Below, one piece after another: positions 40,891-50,593 of a stretch of 64,000 bases of DNA. Both the position numbers and the translations under genes were made by a program. The stretch lies in assembly GCF_030913635.1 (NCBI RefSeq), contig NZ_CP133188.1, positions 3,348,001 through 3,412,000 on the forward strand, in the 5' to 3' direction. The first letter of the stretch is position 1. The number at the start of each line of letters is the position of its first letter. Source of the stretch: Sedimentibacter sp. MB35-C1. GTDB lineage: Bacteria > Bacillota > Clostridia > Tissierellales > Sedimentibacteraceae. The notes beneath the pieces were generated by a model. It saw nothing but the letters and a program-made list of their open reading frames with translations. It was not told where the DNA came from and searched no databases.

Positions 40891-41886
40891 TTAATTTAAT
40901 TCCGTTGCATTTTCATCATCATTGGTTGCAGATAAATTTATATCATATAGTTTATATACTTCTTGTATTATTTTTTCACCATCTGCCAGATAAAATGATA
41001 ACTTACCCATAATTTTGTCTGTACCGGGTAATGTCATAGTCTCCATGTTATCGGCAGAAAACCCTATGGCATCTTTAACAAGACCAAGCATTTCAGTTAG
41101 CGTAAAATCTGTTTTTATGTGCGGATATACCGCACTTATGACGCTTGCAAGCTTAAGACTCATAGCTTTTTTAGCCGCAGCCTTTATAAATGCCTGCTGT
41201 GTCTGAACTCTGCCCAAATCTCCATTTGGGTATCCATGATATCCGGGGTAATTTGTCTTTCTAAACCTTAGCAGTTCCATGGCATCATCACCATATATTA
41301 TCTGATTGCCGGCAGGTACATTTATATCCAACGGAGGATCATCATATGGGTCAGTGTATCTCATATGAAAAGGAACATCAAACTCTACTCCTCCCAATGC
41401 ATCTACTGCTGCTCTTAGCCCTGAATACTTGATTGTGGCATAGTTGTCAATAGGAATACCTGTCAAGTCCTCAACTGCTTTTACAAGAGCTTTTATGCCG
41501 TCATCCTCCGTGCCGTATATCGCATTGATCTTTTGAAGTTCATCATACTTTGCGTACCCTTCCCTGTAATAATATGTGTCTCTGGGAATGGATATCAAAC
41601 TTGCTTTTTTTGTTTTCCTGTCATAGCTGGCAAGCATGATTGTATCTGATCTTGATCCTTCCAGTCCCACCAGGAGAACATTGATTTTATTGCTTTCATG
41701 TATAGCTCGTTCTAAAGGAGTTTTAAATTCATCATCTGTCTCTTCTTCATCTATATCATTATCACTTGGAGCCGCCTCCGCAATTTCCTCCGGTGATAAA
41801 TATTTTAAATATGTGAAAATCCCTGCCGAAGCAACCAGGGAGAATATTATCAGAGAAAATATAAATACCTTAAAAAATTGTTTCAT
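40891..41886 (-). CDS. LytR-CpsA-Psr (LCP) family protein 1
   Basis: 331 residues. One N-terminal membrane segment (VFIFSLIIFSLVASAGIFTYL) anchors an extracellular LCP domain. Conserved LCP segments: RSDTIMLASYDRKTKKASLISIPRDTY (about residues 79-105, with the Asp and Arg that bind pyrophosphate), LLRFRKTNYPGYHGYPNGDLGRVQTQQAFI (about 214-243). LCP enzymes transfer undecaprenyl-linked polymers such as teichoic acid or polysaccharide to peptidoglycan. A second LCP gene is 31 bases upstream on the same strand, so the two are co-transcribed. Confidence 0.93.
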   Translation of the reverse strand: MKQFFKVFIFSLIIFSLVASAGIFTYLKYLSPEEIAEAAPSDNDIDEEETDDEFKTPLERAIHESNKINVLLVGLEGSRSDTIMLASYDRKTKKASLISIPRDTYYYREGYAKYDELQKINAIYGTEDDGIKALVKAVEDLTGIPIDNYATIKYSGLRAAVDALGGVEFDVPFHMRYTDPYDDPPLDINVPAGNQIIYGDDAMELLRFRKTNYPGYHGYPNGDLGRVQTQQAFIKAAAKKAMSLKLASVISAVYPHIKTDFTLTEMLGLVKDAIGFSADNMETMTLPGTDKIMGKLSFYLADGEKIIQEVYKLYDINLSATNDDENATELN

Positions 41887-41917
41887 AAATAATTCCGCCT
41901 TTCAATTTTATAAAATG

Positions 41918-42880
41918 CTAATTCTGCATTTCAACATCTGCGATACCGTATATTCCATCCATCATTTCAGCAATACCGCTTTCATCGGGTATGTAAAAAG
42001 ATAAGCCTTCCAGCGTTGTTTCTTCTCCCGGTAGAGTTCTAACATTAATATTATCTGTGGAAAAGCCCACCATATCATTGGCCAAGCCCAATACATCAGT
42101 TATATTTACGTTTGTATCTATATTTGAATATGCTTCTTTTATCAATGCCGGAAGCTTAAGCCCCATTGCTTTTTTCATAGCAGATTTTATGAACTGCTGC
42201 TGAGCTTCTATTCTTCCCAAATCTTGATTTGCATATCCCTTTCTATACCTTAAGAAGTTCAGTGACTGCTTTCCGTCCAATACCTGAATTCCTTCCGGAA
42301 TATCTATGTACAACGGTGGATCATCATAGGGATCAGAATAAACCATATGGAACGGAACATCTACCTCAACACCACCTAATAAATCGACACATGAAATAAC
42401 AGCATCATAATCTACCAAGACATACTTTTCAAGAGGAATTCCCAAAAGATCTTCTATGGATTTTACCAGGGCTTCAATTCCTTCACGTGAGTACAGAGCG
42501 TTAATCTTTTTTAAATCCGGGCTGTCATCCGCATTTCTTGGAAGATATGTATCTCTCGGAACAGACACCAACTCGGCAGTTTTACTTTCCATATCATAGC
42601 TTGCCACCATTATTGTATCTGTTCTTAGGCCTTCAAGTCCCACAACCAAAATATTGAATCTTTTCTTATCTTTCGCAGCTATTCCTAACGTCGTGTTATA
42701 ATCATATGTGCTGGATTCATAAAATTTCAGTTTTTCCGGCAGATTTGATTCCGGCAGCTTAATTGTACCTATAACAACATCTTTGTCTACAAAAAAAATA
42801 TATCCTAACGAAGTAACACTTAAAATAAATGATATTAAAAAGGCTGATGCAAAAAAAACTTTCAAAAAATGTTTTATCAT
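41918..42880 (-). CDS. LytR-CpsA-Psr (LCP) family protein 2
   Basis: 320 residues. It has an N-terminal anchor (VFFASAFLISFILSVTSLGYIFFV) and an LCP catalytic domain with RTDTIMVASYDMESKTAELVSVPRDTYLP (about residues 85-113) and FLRYRKGYANQDLGRIEAQQQFI. It is similar in layout to the neighbouring LCP protein but clearly diverged, so the pair arose by old duplication. It is the first gene of the two-gene operon. Overlap of function in wall-polymer attachment is expected from the family. Confidence 0.93.
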   Translation of the reverse strand: MIKHFLKVFFASAFLISFILSVTSLGYIFFVDKDVVIGTIKLPESNLPEKLKFYESSTYDYNTTLGIAAKDKKRFNILVVGLEGLRTDTIMVASYDMESKTAELVSVPRDTYLPRNADDSPDLKKINALYSREGIEALVKSIEDLLGIPLEKYVLVDYDAVISCVDLLGGVEVDVPFHMVYSDPYDDPPLYIDIPEGIQVLDGKQSLNFLRYRKGYANQDLGRIEAQQQFIKSAMKKAMGLKLPALIKEAYSNIDTNVNITDVLGLANDMVGFSTDNINVRTLPGEETTLEGLSFYIPDESGIAEMMDGIYGIADVEMQN

Positions 42881-43171
42881 TCGTAGTCACCTAATTAATT
42901 TTCCATAAAAAGAAATATATTATACTGATTAATTATATCAAAGCTTAACACATATTTCAATTTTTTATTAAAAATATTTAGATTATTGCATCTTATTTTT
43001 TCGGTAAAACCGTCCCGTTTATGCAAACGTATTTATGAAATTAAATTCATATAATTTACTTTTTATACATTTCGCAAAAACATTTACACAAACGCTAAAA
43101 AAATTATTATGCTTGTTATTCTGCCGTATTTTAATTTTTAAAAATTTTTTATATTTTTTTATAAATATGTA

Positions 43172-43228
43172 TTGCAAATTAGGCAAAAAACTGTTAAAAT
43201 ACAGTTATCTTTTTTAAATATCGGAGGA
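43172..43228 (+). promoter_or_regulatory. Promoter and ribosome binding site of the first cold-shock gene
   Basis: TTGCAA (43172-43177) and TAAAAT (43195-43200) are 17 bases apart. A short untranslated leader of about 30 bases leads to CGGAGG before the ATG at 43237, so the long structured cspA-type leader of enterics is absent. The preceding 43020-43170 is extremely A/T-rich with no gene. Confidence 0.7.
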
Positions 43229-43236
43229 TTTTTTTA

Positions 43237-43437
43237 ATGAAAACAGGTATAGTTAAATGGTTTGATTCCAAGAAGGGTTTTGGTTTTATCTCTTGCGATG
43301 ACGGAAAAGATGTGTTCGTACACTTCTCAGCAATCGTTTCAGATGGTTTTAAAACTCTGGAAGAAGGTCAAAAGGTAAACTTTGATGTAGTAGACGGTCA
43401 AAAAGGACCTCAGGCTAGCAACGTCACTGTAGCATAG
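43237..43437 (+). CDS. Cold-shock protein 1
   Basis: 66 residues, a single cold-shock domain. RNP1 [10 protein letters not shown] (about residues 13-22) and RNP2 VFVHFSAI (about 26-33) are intact, as is the start [15 protein letters not shown]. These small beta-barrel proteins bind single-stranded RNA and DNA and act as RNA chaperones. A second copy, 80% identical (13 differences in 66 positions by my count), follows 141 bases later. A small hairpin between them (GGACTAC/GTAGTTC plus T-run, about 43513-43537) likely terminates this transcript. Confidence 0.97.
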   Translation: MKTGIVKWFDSKKGFGFISCDDGKDVFVHFSAIVSDGFKTLEEGQKVNFDVVDGQKGPQASNVTVA

Positions 43438-43512
43438 TATTGTTTTTAGAAATAATAATTAATATAGATATAGCATTTACTTATATTAATATTGGTTTCA
43501 AGGAGACGTGGA

Positions 43513-43540
43513 AAGGACTACAGTCGTAGTTCTTTTTCAT
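43513..43540 (+). terminator. Terminator after the first cold-shock gene
   Basis: AAGGACTAC and GTAGTTCTT pair around AGTC, followed by TTTTC. It lies between the two cold-shock genes and probably separates their transcripts. Confidence 0.6.
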
Positions 43541-43578
43541 TATAACAACATAATATTTATAAAAAAATGGAGGGTTTA

Positions 43579-43779
43579 ATGAAAACAGGTACAGTTAAGT
43601 GGTTTGATTCGGCAAAGGGGTTTGGATTTATTTCAGGTGAAGACGGTAAAGATGTGTTTGTGCATTTTTCAGCAATTGCAGCTAACGGCTTTAAATCTTT
43701 GGAAGAAGGCCAAAAAGTTAACTATGATGTGGTTGAAGGTGCGCGTGGACCTCAGGCTGCAAATGTAACAGTAGCATAA
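43579..43779 (+). CDS. Cold-shock protein 2
   Basis: 66 residues from the ATG at 43579, with GGAGG 6 bases upstream; an in-frame ATG at 43567 is part of that site. RNP1 [10 protein letters not shown] and RNP2 VFVHFSAI are intact. It differs from the first copy at 13 positions, mostly conservative, indicating a tandem duplication kept by selection. A bidirectional terminator (43805-43821) separates it from the convergent ribokinase gene. Confidence 0.97.
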   Translation: MKTGTVKWFDSAKGFGFISGEDGKDVFVHFSAIAANGFKSLEEGQKVNYDVVEGARGPQAANVTVA

Positions 43780-43804
43780 ATTGATACATTTCGTAATTAA
43801 AAAA

Positions 43805-43821
43805 ATTGGCATAACGCCAAT
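43805..43821. terminator. Bidirectional terminator between cold-shock and ribokinase genes
   Basis: ATTGGC-ATAAC-GCCAAT flanked by A and T runs on both sides. It serves the converging cold-shock and ribokinase transcripts. Confidence 0.85.
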
Positions 43822-43824
43822 TTT

Positions 43825-44715
43825 TTATTTTACAATATTTCCACTTTCCAATTGTTCTAATGTCGGCATTCCGCTTTGAGCACCCAGTTTTGTTATGGAA
43901 TATGCAGCAGCCTTGTTTGCAAATATTATTGCCTCTTCAAGATCTGACCCGTTTACCAACGCTGCAGCCAGTGCTCCGCAGAAGGTATCTCCTGCTCCAG
44001 TAGTATCAACAACATCAACTTTGTTGGATGGAATAAGCTTCATTTCACTGCCATCATAGTATTTTACGCCCTTTGAACCCAGAGTTACAATCAGTTTGTT
44101 CGGATATCTTTTTATTTCTTCTTCCACATCCGTATTTTTCCCCATTATTATTTTCAGTTCATGCTCATTAGGTGTTATATACGATGCATTTTCTATCATT
44201 GAACTGCTCAATTCAACTGCCGGTGCAGGATTCAAAAGTACTTTCACATTATTTTTTGTGCAGATATCCAATGTATACTCAACAGCTTCAAGAGGTATTT
44301 CAAGCTGAAGCAATACTATATCCGCAGACAGTATAACATCCTTATATTTGTTAATTATTTCTCTGTCAACCTTATAGTTTGCCCCCGGAATAACAATTAT
44401 ACTGTTATCTCCTTCTGCAACAATTATATTTGCGACTCCCGTAGGAATATCATTCACTGCCTGTATGCAGTCGGTATTAACATTTGCAGATTTTAAATTA
44501 TCAACCGCAAAGCTGCCGTTTGTATCTGCTCCCACGCAACCTACCATGAAACTATCCGCACACAACTTTGATGCAGCCACTGCTTGATTTGCTCCCTTTC
44601 CGCCCGGTATCAGGGAGAATGTGTTTCCCAAAACAGTCTCACCTGCCTTTGGCCTTATGTCAGAAGTAAACACCATATCAACGTTTATTGAACCAACTAC
44701 TACTACCTTACCCAT
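43825..44715 (-). CDS. rbsK: Ribokinase
   Basis: 296 residues. PfkB-family signatures: GSINVDMVF at the N-terminus, PGGKGANQAVAASKL (about residues 37-51) and the active-site DTTGAGDTFCGALAAAL (about 238-254, with the catalytic Asp). It phosphorylates ribose to ribose-5-phosphate. It is the last gene of the purine-nucleoside operon, downstream of a nucleoside hydrolase that releases ribose, so it disposes of the sugar half. It ends at a strong bidirectional terminator. Confidence 0.95.
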   Translation of the reverse strand: MGKVVVVGSINVDMVFTSDIRPKAGETVLGNTFSLIPGGKGANQAVAASKLCADSFMVGCVGADTNGSFAVDNLKSANVNTDCIQAVNDIPTGVANIIVAEGDNSIIVIPGANYKVDREIINKYKDVILSADIVLLQLEIPLEAVEYTLDICTKNNVKVLLNPAPAVELSSSMIENASYITPNEHELKIIMGKNTDVEEEIKRYPNKLIVTLGSKGVKYYDGSEMKLIPSNKVDVVDTTGAGDTFCGALAAALVNGSDLEEAIIFANKAAAYSITKLGAQSGMPTLEQLESGNIVK

Positions 44716-44796
44716 GCAAACCTCCTTATATTGTAAAACGGGTATGCCACTATATTTATTTTGTGCTAAAGCAATACCCGTTATTATTATAATTAT

Positions 44797-45741
44797 TTAT
44801 ATAATTTCATCCAGCTTGTACAAATCATTAAGCAAAATTTCCCTAAATTTTTCCATGTCAACTTCGGTCAAAACTTTCGGATACATATCGCCGTAGTCAA
44901 TCCACTCTCTTGTATCGCATATTGTATTTCCTCTGCTTAACTCTTCGGAACAATCCACAGTCACAGGCATATGCCTGTATTTATACAACTCAGGATGTAT
45001 GAGAAACATTATTGCACATGCGTCATGTATGGGCGTAAATGTCCCTTTCTTCACATGATCGCCCCTGAAGTAAAAATTCAACATTTCTCCGCACATTCTT
45101 GTAACCTTGCCGGAGCTTTTCATAAGATCGTCAACATCTTTTCTGAACAGTCCCGTGGAATGTGTTACATTGAGACCGCTCATGACAATAGGAAGCTTTG
45201 AATCAAATACTATCCTTGCTGCTTCCGGATCAGCCCATATGTTAAATTCTGCAGCAGGAGTAACATTTCCTACATCTGTAGACCCTCCCATAATTGAGAT
45301 AAGCTCTATTTTTTCTGCTACTTCAGGAAACGTCTTAATAAGCAGTGCAATATTTGTTAGCGGGCCTACAGGAACAAGTGTGGTTTTTTCTTCAGAGCTC
45401 ATTATTGTATCTCTCATAAACATAATCGCATTGTTCGAGTAAAGTTCCTTAGTATGCGGTAGCTGATAGTCCCCTGCCCCGTTGCTCCCGTGTATATTGC
45501 TTGCGGGTTTTTTTTCTCTCAATAATGGGCCTTTTGCACCTCTTGCTATTCTTATGTCTCTATTTAAAAATGACATCAGCCCCAAGGCATTATTTGTGAC
45601 ATTTTCTATTGTTTGATTGCCTGCAACAGTAGTTATTCCCAATAAGTTTAATTTATCCTCATTTGCTACGGCAAAGCACAAAGCAACAATATCATCTATA
45701 CCCGGATCGCAGTCTATTATTATATTTCTTTTTTTCATCAT
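44797..45741 (-). CDS. Inosine/uridine-preferring nucleoside hydrolase
   Basis: 314 residues. The N-terminal calcium-binding DCDPGIDDIVALCFA motif (D-x-D-x3-DD) is complete. NIHGSNGAGDY (about residues 79-89), PVGPLTNIALL (about 121-131), MGGSTDVGNVTPAAEFNIWADPEAA (about 149-173) and the catalytic-region HDACAIMFLI (about 237-246) are all present. It cleaves ribonucleosides to base and ribose, complementing the phosphorolytic deoD in the same operon. The 81-base gap to ribokinase contains no promoter that I can see. Confidence 0.95.
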   Translation of the reverse strand: MMKKRNIIIDCDPGIDDIVALCFAVANEDKLNLLGITTVAGNQTIENVTNNALGLMSFLNRDIRIARGAKGPLLREKKPASNIHGSNGAGDYQLPHTKELYSNNAIMFMRDTIMSSEEKTTLVPVGPLTNIALLIKTFPEVAEKIELISIMGGSTDVGNVTPAAEFNIWADPEAARIVFDSKLPIVMSGLNVTHSTGLFRKDVDDLMKSSGKVTRMCGEMLNFYFRGDHVKKGTFTPIHDACAIMFLIHPELYKYRHMPVTVDCSEELSRGNTICDTREWIDYGDMYPKVLTEVDMEKFREILLNDLYKLDEII

Positions 45742-45762
45742 TCCTCCAATAATATACGCATG

Positions 45763-46683
45763 TTATTTTCCGTTTAATTTTTCTCTTTTCTTCATTCTGT
45801 TATAGCTGTATATTCCAAGACCCAAAATTGTTGTAATATAAGGAATCATCTGTATAATCTCATGCGGCCATGCTCCCAGCTGAAGTATATTTGACAGAGC
45901 TGAGGCTGCACCGAACAAGAGCGAAACAAGGAATGATCCAATAGCAGTGTTTCCACCCATAGCACTTGCCGCAAGCGCTATAAATCCTCTACCCGCGCTC
46001 ATACCGGTTGTAAAGTTTGTCATGTATCCTCCCGAAAGGAAAAAACCTCCCATGGATGCAAGTACACCGCTCAATATCAACGCTATATACTGAACCTTTT
46101 TAGAACTAATACCTACTGATTCCGCTGCGTTTTTATTCTCACCTACGGCTCTTATTCTAAGTCCAAGCGGCGTTTTGTATAAAAATAAATGCACGGCAAC
46201 TACCATTAAAAGCGAAATATACGTTATTATGTTTTGATTTGAAATAACTTCACCAAAATACGGAATATTTTCTATAATAGGTATATCTATTTTAGGCAGA
46301 GGAACAGATGGCACAGATGATGACACTCCTCTATCACCTGATACTGCCAGAAGAATAAGCACAGTTGCACCGTTGGCTATAAGGTTTATGGCTATAGCCG
46401 CAAGAATTTCGTCTGTTTTCAATTTCAGCACGAAAAACGCAAGCATAAACCCTATAATTCCACCTATTATCATAGTAATAAACAAACCCATCCACGCATT
46501 TTGAAATGCTGCGGAAAACAAAACTCCGAACAGCGCTGAAAACAGCATAATTCCTTCCAGAGCCATATTAATTATACCTGCTCTTGAAGCTATTGCCGAG
46601 GCCAGTGCGGCAAGCAATATTGGTGTCGTGGCTCTTAAAGCCGCATTTAAAAATTCCGGTGAAAAAAGAGCATCTAATATCAT
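45763..46683 (-). CDS. nupQ: Nucleoside ABC transporter permease (NupQ/YufQ type)
   Basis: 306 residues with about nine membrane segments of the BPD_transp_2 family (AALASAIASRAGIINMALEGIMLFSAL is the family hallmark, about residues 22-48; LGLRIRAVGENKNAAESVGIS at about 166-186 is the cytoplasmic coupling loop). It forms a heterodimer with the permease encoded just upstream, whose stop overlaps this start by one base. It imports purine nucleosides delivered by the BMP lipoprotein. Confidence 0.93.
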   Translation of the reverse strand: MILDALFSPEFLNAALRATTPILLAALASAIASRAGIINMALEGIMLFSALFGVLFSAAFQNAWMGLFITMIIGGIIGFMLAFFVLKLKTDEILAAIAINLIANGATVLILLAVSGDRGVSSSVPSVPLPKIDIPIIENIPYFGEVISNQNIITYISLLMVVAVHLFLYKTPLGLRIRAVGENKNAAESVGISSKKVQYIALILSGVLASMGGFFLSGGYMTNFTTGMSAGRGFIALAASAMGGNTAIGSFLVSLLFGAASALSNILQLGAWPHEIIQMIPYITTILGLGIYSYNRMKKREKLNGK

Positions 46684-47753
46684 TATTCGGCCTCCTTAAC
46701 GTTGTTTAAAGTAGCTTTGGCTTCTTTGGCTACCATCTTATGCTTATACTTGCTCAGGAATTGCTCAGCAACAACCAGCAGGATTATAATTCCCTGTGTA
46801 ACTGTAACAATTTCTGTAGGAACATTTGCTGCTATTGACATTTTCGAAGCGCCTACTCTGAGATACGCAAGGAAAAATGCCGCAAAAGGTACATACAATG
46901 GGTTCTTTCTGGCAAGAGTAGTAATTATTATGGCGTCCCAGCCGTATCCCAAGGAAGATGTCCATGAGAAACGGTTATACATTCCAAGCATTTCTACTCC
47001 TCCTCCTATTCCGAAAATAAATCCGCCCACCAACTGCGAAATAAGAGAAACTTTCAGCACATTAATACCTGAATACCTTGCAAAATTAGCATTTTCTCCT
47101 GTAACTCTGATCTCGTATCCTAACTTTGTTTTATAAAGAAAAATGTAACCGAAAACAGCAACAGCCAAAGCGATGATCAGGCCGAAATGAATCCTTGTTC
47201 CAGGAATTATGGAATTTAGCTGTGTACCTTCCGGTATGGCATATGATACAACGGCTCCGGCACTTGGATCTCTTAAAAAGTAACTTAGTATATATGAAGC
47301 AAAAAATGTCACCACATAGTTCATCATAAGTGATGAAACCAGCACATCTGAGTCCGTCTTTATTTTCATCACTGCTGGCACCGCTGTAATAATTGACCCG
47401 AAAAACCCTGCCATTAAAATGCATACCAACGGGCTTATAGCTCCGGGAAGAAATGTGTTTACAGCTATATATGTTGCTACAAGACCTCCTATATGGAAGG
47501 AACCTTCTCCGGCAAGATTTATCTGATTTGCCGCAAACATAATGCTGATACCTACACCTGTAAATATAAGAGGAATCATTGCTTCAATAACATTTCCTAT
47601 ACGCCTTGTTGTCTTCAGCGGCCCGATGAGAAGCTCAGCAATAGCCTTCAGCGGCTCATTGGTTGTCAAAAAAATAATTATAAATGAAATTAATAATGCT
47701 ATACCGATTGATAATACGGTCCGAAAAATATCGAATTTTTTAGTGCTATTCAT
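46683..47753 (-). CDS. nupP: Nucleoside ABC transporter permease (NupP/YufP type)
   Basis: 356 residues with about ten membrane segments. The family patterns are AANQINLAGEGSFHIGGLVATY (about residues 73-94) and the coupling loop KLGYEIRVTGENANFARYSGINV (about 213-235). It is the longer permease of the pair, as in Bacillus YufP. Its start overlaps the end of the ATPase gene by eight bases and its stop overlaps the next permease, so the three subunits are tightly coupled in translation. Confidence 0.93.
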   Translation of the reverse strand: MNSTKKFDIFRTVLSIGIALLISFIIIFLTTNEPLKAIAELLIGPLKTTRRIGNVIEAMIPLIFTGVGISIMFAANQINLAGEGSFHIGGLVATYIAVNTFLPGAISPLVCILMAGFFGSIITAVPAVMKIKTDSDVLVSSLMMNYVVTFFASYILSYFLRDPSAGAVVSYAIPEGTQLNSIIPGTRIHFGLIIALAVAVFGYIFLYKTKLGYEIRVTGENANFARYSGINVLKVSLISQLVGGFIFGIGGGVEMLGMYNRFSWTSSLGYGWDAIIITTLARKNPLYVPFAAFFLAYLRVGASKMSIAANVPTEIVTVTQGIIILLVVAEQFLSKYKHKMVAKEAKATLNNVKEAE

Positions 47754-49293
47754 ATATTATTCCCTCCAGTCTGTCATCCTTTTTTATGCCCAGCATGTAT
47801 TTACCCAGCTCTTCTTCCGTAAGGTGCTTTACATCTTTGAATACCCCGGCGAACCTTCCTTTGTACATTACAGCCAGTCTATCACTTAATTCAAACACTT
47901 CGTTTAAGTCAGCCGAAATAAGTATTACTGCACAACCGGCATCTCTGAACTCTATTATTCTCTGCCTTATAAATGAAGCTGCACCAACATCGATACCCCT
48001 CGTAGGTTGGTTGGCTATGATAATTTTAGGGTCTGTGGAAAATTCTCTAGCAACTACAACCTTCTGAATGTTTCCTCCGGAAAGCATTCCGACATTTTGA
48101 CTGTAGGACTTGCACTTTATAAGATATTCCTTAATAAGTTCATTAACTCTTGACTCTATTTTTTTCGTTTTCAGAATAAATCTTCCTGAGTATTCCGGAC
48201 TGTCATACTGATTGGAAAGAATATTATCCATTATATTCATATTCGCAGCACAGCCCAAAGTCATTCTGTCCTCTGGAATATGCGCGACACCAAGTTTTCG
48301 TATACCATATATACTGCTTCCTCTTACATCCTTGTCAAAAATTTTGATTTCACCAGTATATTTTTTTGTAAGCCCAGTCAATGCTTCAACAAGATGCCCC
48401 TGACCATTGCCCTCAACACCTGCTATTCCAAAAATTTCTCCCGCCTTCAAATCAAAAGATAGATCCTTTACTCTGGCTATACCGGTTGATCCCAGCACAT
48501 TCAGATTTCTAACTTTCATTACCGTTTCTTTAAGCTGCACAGGCTTTTTGTCAAATGAAAGCACAACATCTCTTCCTACCATGAGCCTTGACATTTCACT
48601 TGTAGAAATTTTACTTACATCATGAGTTCCCATGCTCTTACCGTTTCTCATGATTGTTGCCCTGTTACATATGGATTTTATTTCATCCAACTTATGAGAA
48701 ATAAAAATTATGGTATGGCCTAACTCCTTTAATTTCTTTAACTGTACAAACAGTTCATCGGTTTCCTGAGGCGTTAACACTGCAGTAGGTTCATCCAATA
48801 TCAATATGTCAGCCCCTCTGTACAGCGCTTTTAATATTTCAACCTTTTGCTTAATTCCTACAGGAAGCTCTTCTACTTTTGATTTTACATCAATCTCAAA
48901 GTTATACTTTTTTGCCAGCGAATCGGATATCTCCACCGCCTTGCTCATATCTATAAACAAATTGTTTTTAGGCTCAACGCCAAGAACTATATTTTCTGCA
49001 ACAGTAAGCGAAGGTACAAGCATAAAGTGTTGATGAACCATCCCTATTCCTTTTTTTATTGCATCCTGAGGGGATTTTAAAACTATTTTATTACCATTCA
49101 GCATTATTTGCCCATGCTCAGGGGACTCCAGCCCGAAAAGAACCTTCATCAGCGTGCTCTTGCCCGCTCCGTTTTCCCCCAGCAGAGCATGAATTTCTCC
49201 CTTTTCAAGCTCCAGTGTTACATCTTCTACAGCCACTACCCCATTTGGATAAATCTTCATAATGTTTTTCATTTCAAGCACTTTATTGCTCAT
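47746..49293 (-). CDS. nupO: Nucleoside ABC transporter ATPase (NupO/YufO type)
   Basis: 515 residues with two tandem ATPase domains. The first has a full Walker A (LGENGAGKST, about residues 36-45), signature region LPVGIKQKVEIL and Walker B ILILDEPTAVLTPQ. The second (from about residue 255) has a degenerate Walker A GVEGNGQGHLV, typical of sugar- and nucleoside-type ATPases, and LSGGNIQKVVVAREFS as signature. It drives the NupPQ permeases. A 177-base gap with three hairpins separates it from the binding-protein gene upstream. Confidence 0.95.
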   Translation of the reverse strand: MSNKVLEMKNIMKIYPNGVVAVEDVTLELEKGEIHALLGENGAGKSTLMKVLFGLESPEHGQIMLNGNKIVLKSPQDAIKKGIGMVHQHFMLVPSLTVAENIVLGVEPKNNLFIDMSKAVEISDSLAKKYNFEIDVKSKVEELPVGIKQKVEILKALYRGADILILDEPTAVLTPQETDELFVQLKKLKELGHTIIFISHKLDEIKSICNRATIMRNGKSMGTHDVSKISTSEMSRLMVGRDVVLSFDKKPVQLKETVMKVRNLNVLGSTGIARVKDLSFDLKAGEIFGIAGVEGNGQGHLVEALTGLTKKYTGEIKIFDKDVRGSSIYGIRKLGVAHIPEDRMTLGCAANMNIMDNILSNQYDSPEYSGRFILKTKKIESRVNELIKEYLIKCKSYSQNVGMLSGGNIQKVVVAREFSTDPKIIIANQPTRGIDVGAASFIRQRIIEFRDAGCAVILISADLNEVFELSDRLAVMYKGRFAGVFKDVKHLTEEELGKYMLGIKKDDRLEGIIYE

Positions 49294-49330
49294 GGTGGAT
49301 ATCCTCCATTGAATTTATTAATGATTAATA

Positions 49331-49462
49331 ATTAATAGTTAACAGCTATCATTAGCTATCAATTATTAACTATTAATAGTAATTTAACACTATAACCGTA
49401 TTTTTACAGCTAGAAACAGTCAGGGGAAACCCCTGACTGTCAGATTGATGACAAAGTCATCA
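49331..49462 (-). terminator. Three stem-loops between the BMP lipoprotein and ATPase genes
   Basis: In minus order after the lipoprotein stop come: TTGATGAC/GTCATCAA (about 49445-49463), a perfect GC-rich 11-bp stem ACAGTCAGGGG/CCCCTGACTGT with an AAA loop (49416-49440), and a 12-bp AT-rich stem 49331-49342 / 49366-49377. Lacking strong T-runs, they are more likely mRNA stabilisers or processing sites that let the binding protein be made in excess over the ATPase and permeases. Confidence 0.65.
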
Positions 49463-49470
49463 AGATAATG

Positions 49471-50592
49471 CTATTTTACTGAATCTTTAACAGCCTGTAT
49501 TTCTTCTGTGGATTTACCGATTGCAGTATCTACAACTATTTCTCCACTTGTAATTTTTTGCTCTAATTCATCAATCTTAGTTCTGATTGATTCAGGAAGC
49601 ATTTCTTCATAATGCTCATCTTTTACAATCTCAACTCCGCCTTCAGCAAAACCTAAAGATTCAGCCTTACCAAATTCAAGTTTTCCATCCAAGTCAAGCA
49701 TTATTGCTCTGTATATTGAATTACCTACATTTTTAAGAGCTGAAGTAGGGATTACATGAGCTTTTTCAGGCATTAAAGCAGCCTGGTCTGAGTCAACACC
49801 GAATGCATATTTGTTAGCATCTATTGCAGCTTCTATCTGTCCAAGACCTGCAGCACCGGCAACATTATATCCTACATCAACGCCACCGCTCTGATACTGA
49901 GTTAATGCTATATCTTTTCCAGCAGCTGAGTCATAGAAGTTTCCTACATAACCTATTGCCACTTTGATATCCGGTTCAACTTCTTTTGCACCTTGGATAT
50001 ATCCCAGTAAGAAGTCGTTGATTATAGGGTTTTCCATTCCGCCTAAAAATCCAATGTTTTTAGTAGCAGGATCAACATTTTCAATTTCATCACTTGTTGT
50101 CATCATAGCTGCTGCAGCACCTATAAGGAATGAAACTTCATTCTGTTTGTACAGAACGTTATAAATATTGTTATTGTTTACATTTGCTTCAAAATCATAA
50201 GTTTCATCAAAGAATATAAATTTCTGATCAGGGAACTGTTCAGAAGCCTTTACTAATGGATCTAACATTTGGTATGTACCTACTATGATTACGTCATATT
50301 CACCGCTATCGCAGTATTCAAGCAATGTAGGTTCCCATTTAGTTTCATCAGCAGGAGTTGCACCCATTTGTTCAACTTTAAAGTCAAATTTGTCAGCACC
50401 AAGTTCATCCTTTAATTTCTGAAGACCTGAATTAGCTGAATCAAAGAACGATTTATCTCCTAATGTTCCGTTCAGCAATAGAGCTGCTTTATACTGTTCT
50501 CCGTTTCCTTCTGGTGTTTCAGAAGAAGTACCGCATGCAGTCAACGAAAAAATCATTGCAACTACAAGCAGTAAAGAAAATACCTTTTTCAT
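49471..50592 (-). CDS. nupN: BMP-family nucleoside-binding lipoprotein
   Basis: 373 residues. A lipoprotein signal peptide KKVFSLLLVVAMIFSLTACGTSS carries lipobox LTAC (Cys20). The BMP/PnrA fold follows: AALLLNGTLGDKSFFDSANSGLQ near residues 37-59, then VGTYQMLDPL, IGFLGGMENPIINDFLLGYIQGA and the purine-stacking region around GVDSDQAALMP. These proteins bind purine nucleosides outside the membrane and hand them to the permease. It is followed by hairpins and then the transporter genes. Confidence 0.93.
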   Translation of the reverse strand: MKKVFSLLLVVAMIFSLTACGTSSETPEGNGEQYKAALLLNGTLGDKSFFDSANSGLQKLKDELGADKFDFKVEQMGATPADETKWEPTLLEYCDSGEYDVIIVGTYQMLDPLVKASEQFPDQKFIFFDETYDFEANVNNNNIYNVLYKQNEVSFLIGAAAAMMTTSDEIENVDPATKNIGFLGGMENPIINDFLLGYIQGAKEVEPDIKVAIGYVGNFYDSAAGKDIALTQYQSGGVDVGYNVAGAAGLGQIEAAIDANKYAFGVDSDQAALMPEKAHVIPTSALKNVGNSIYRAIMLDLDGKLEFGKAESLGFAEGGVEIVKDEHYEEMLPESIRTKIDELEQKITSGEIVVDTAIGKSTEEIQAVKDSVK

Positions 50593-50593
50593 T

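Noticed and set aside
42881..43236. Long cspA-type thermosensor leader before the cold-shock genes
   Set aside because: A good promoter lies only about 40-65 bases before the start codon, leaving a short leader.
49331..49462. Hairpins between the binding-protein and ATPase genes as a full stop of the operon
   Set aside because: No strong T-run follows, the genes on both sides form one transporter, and no new promoter is seen.
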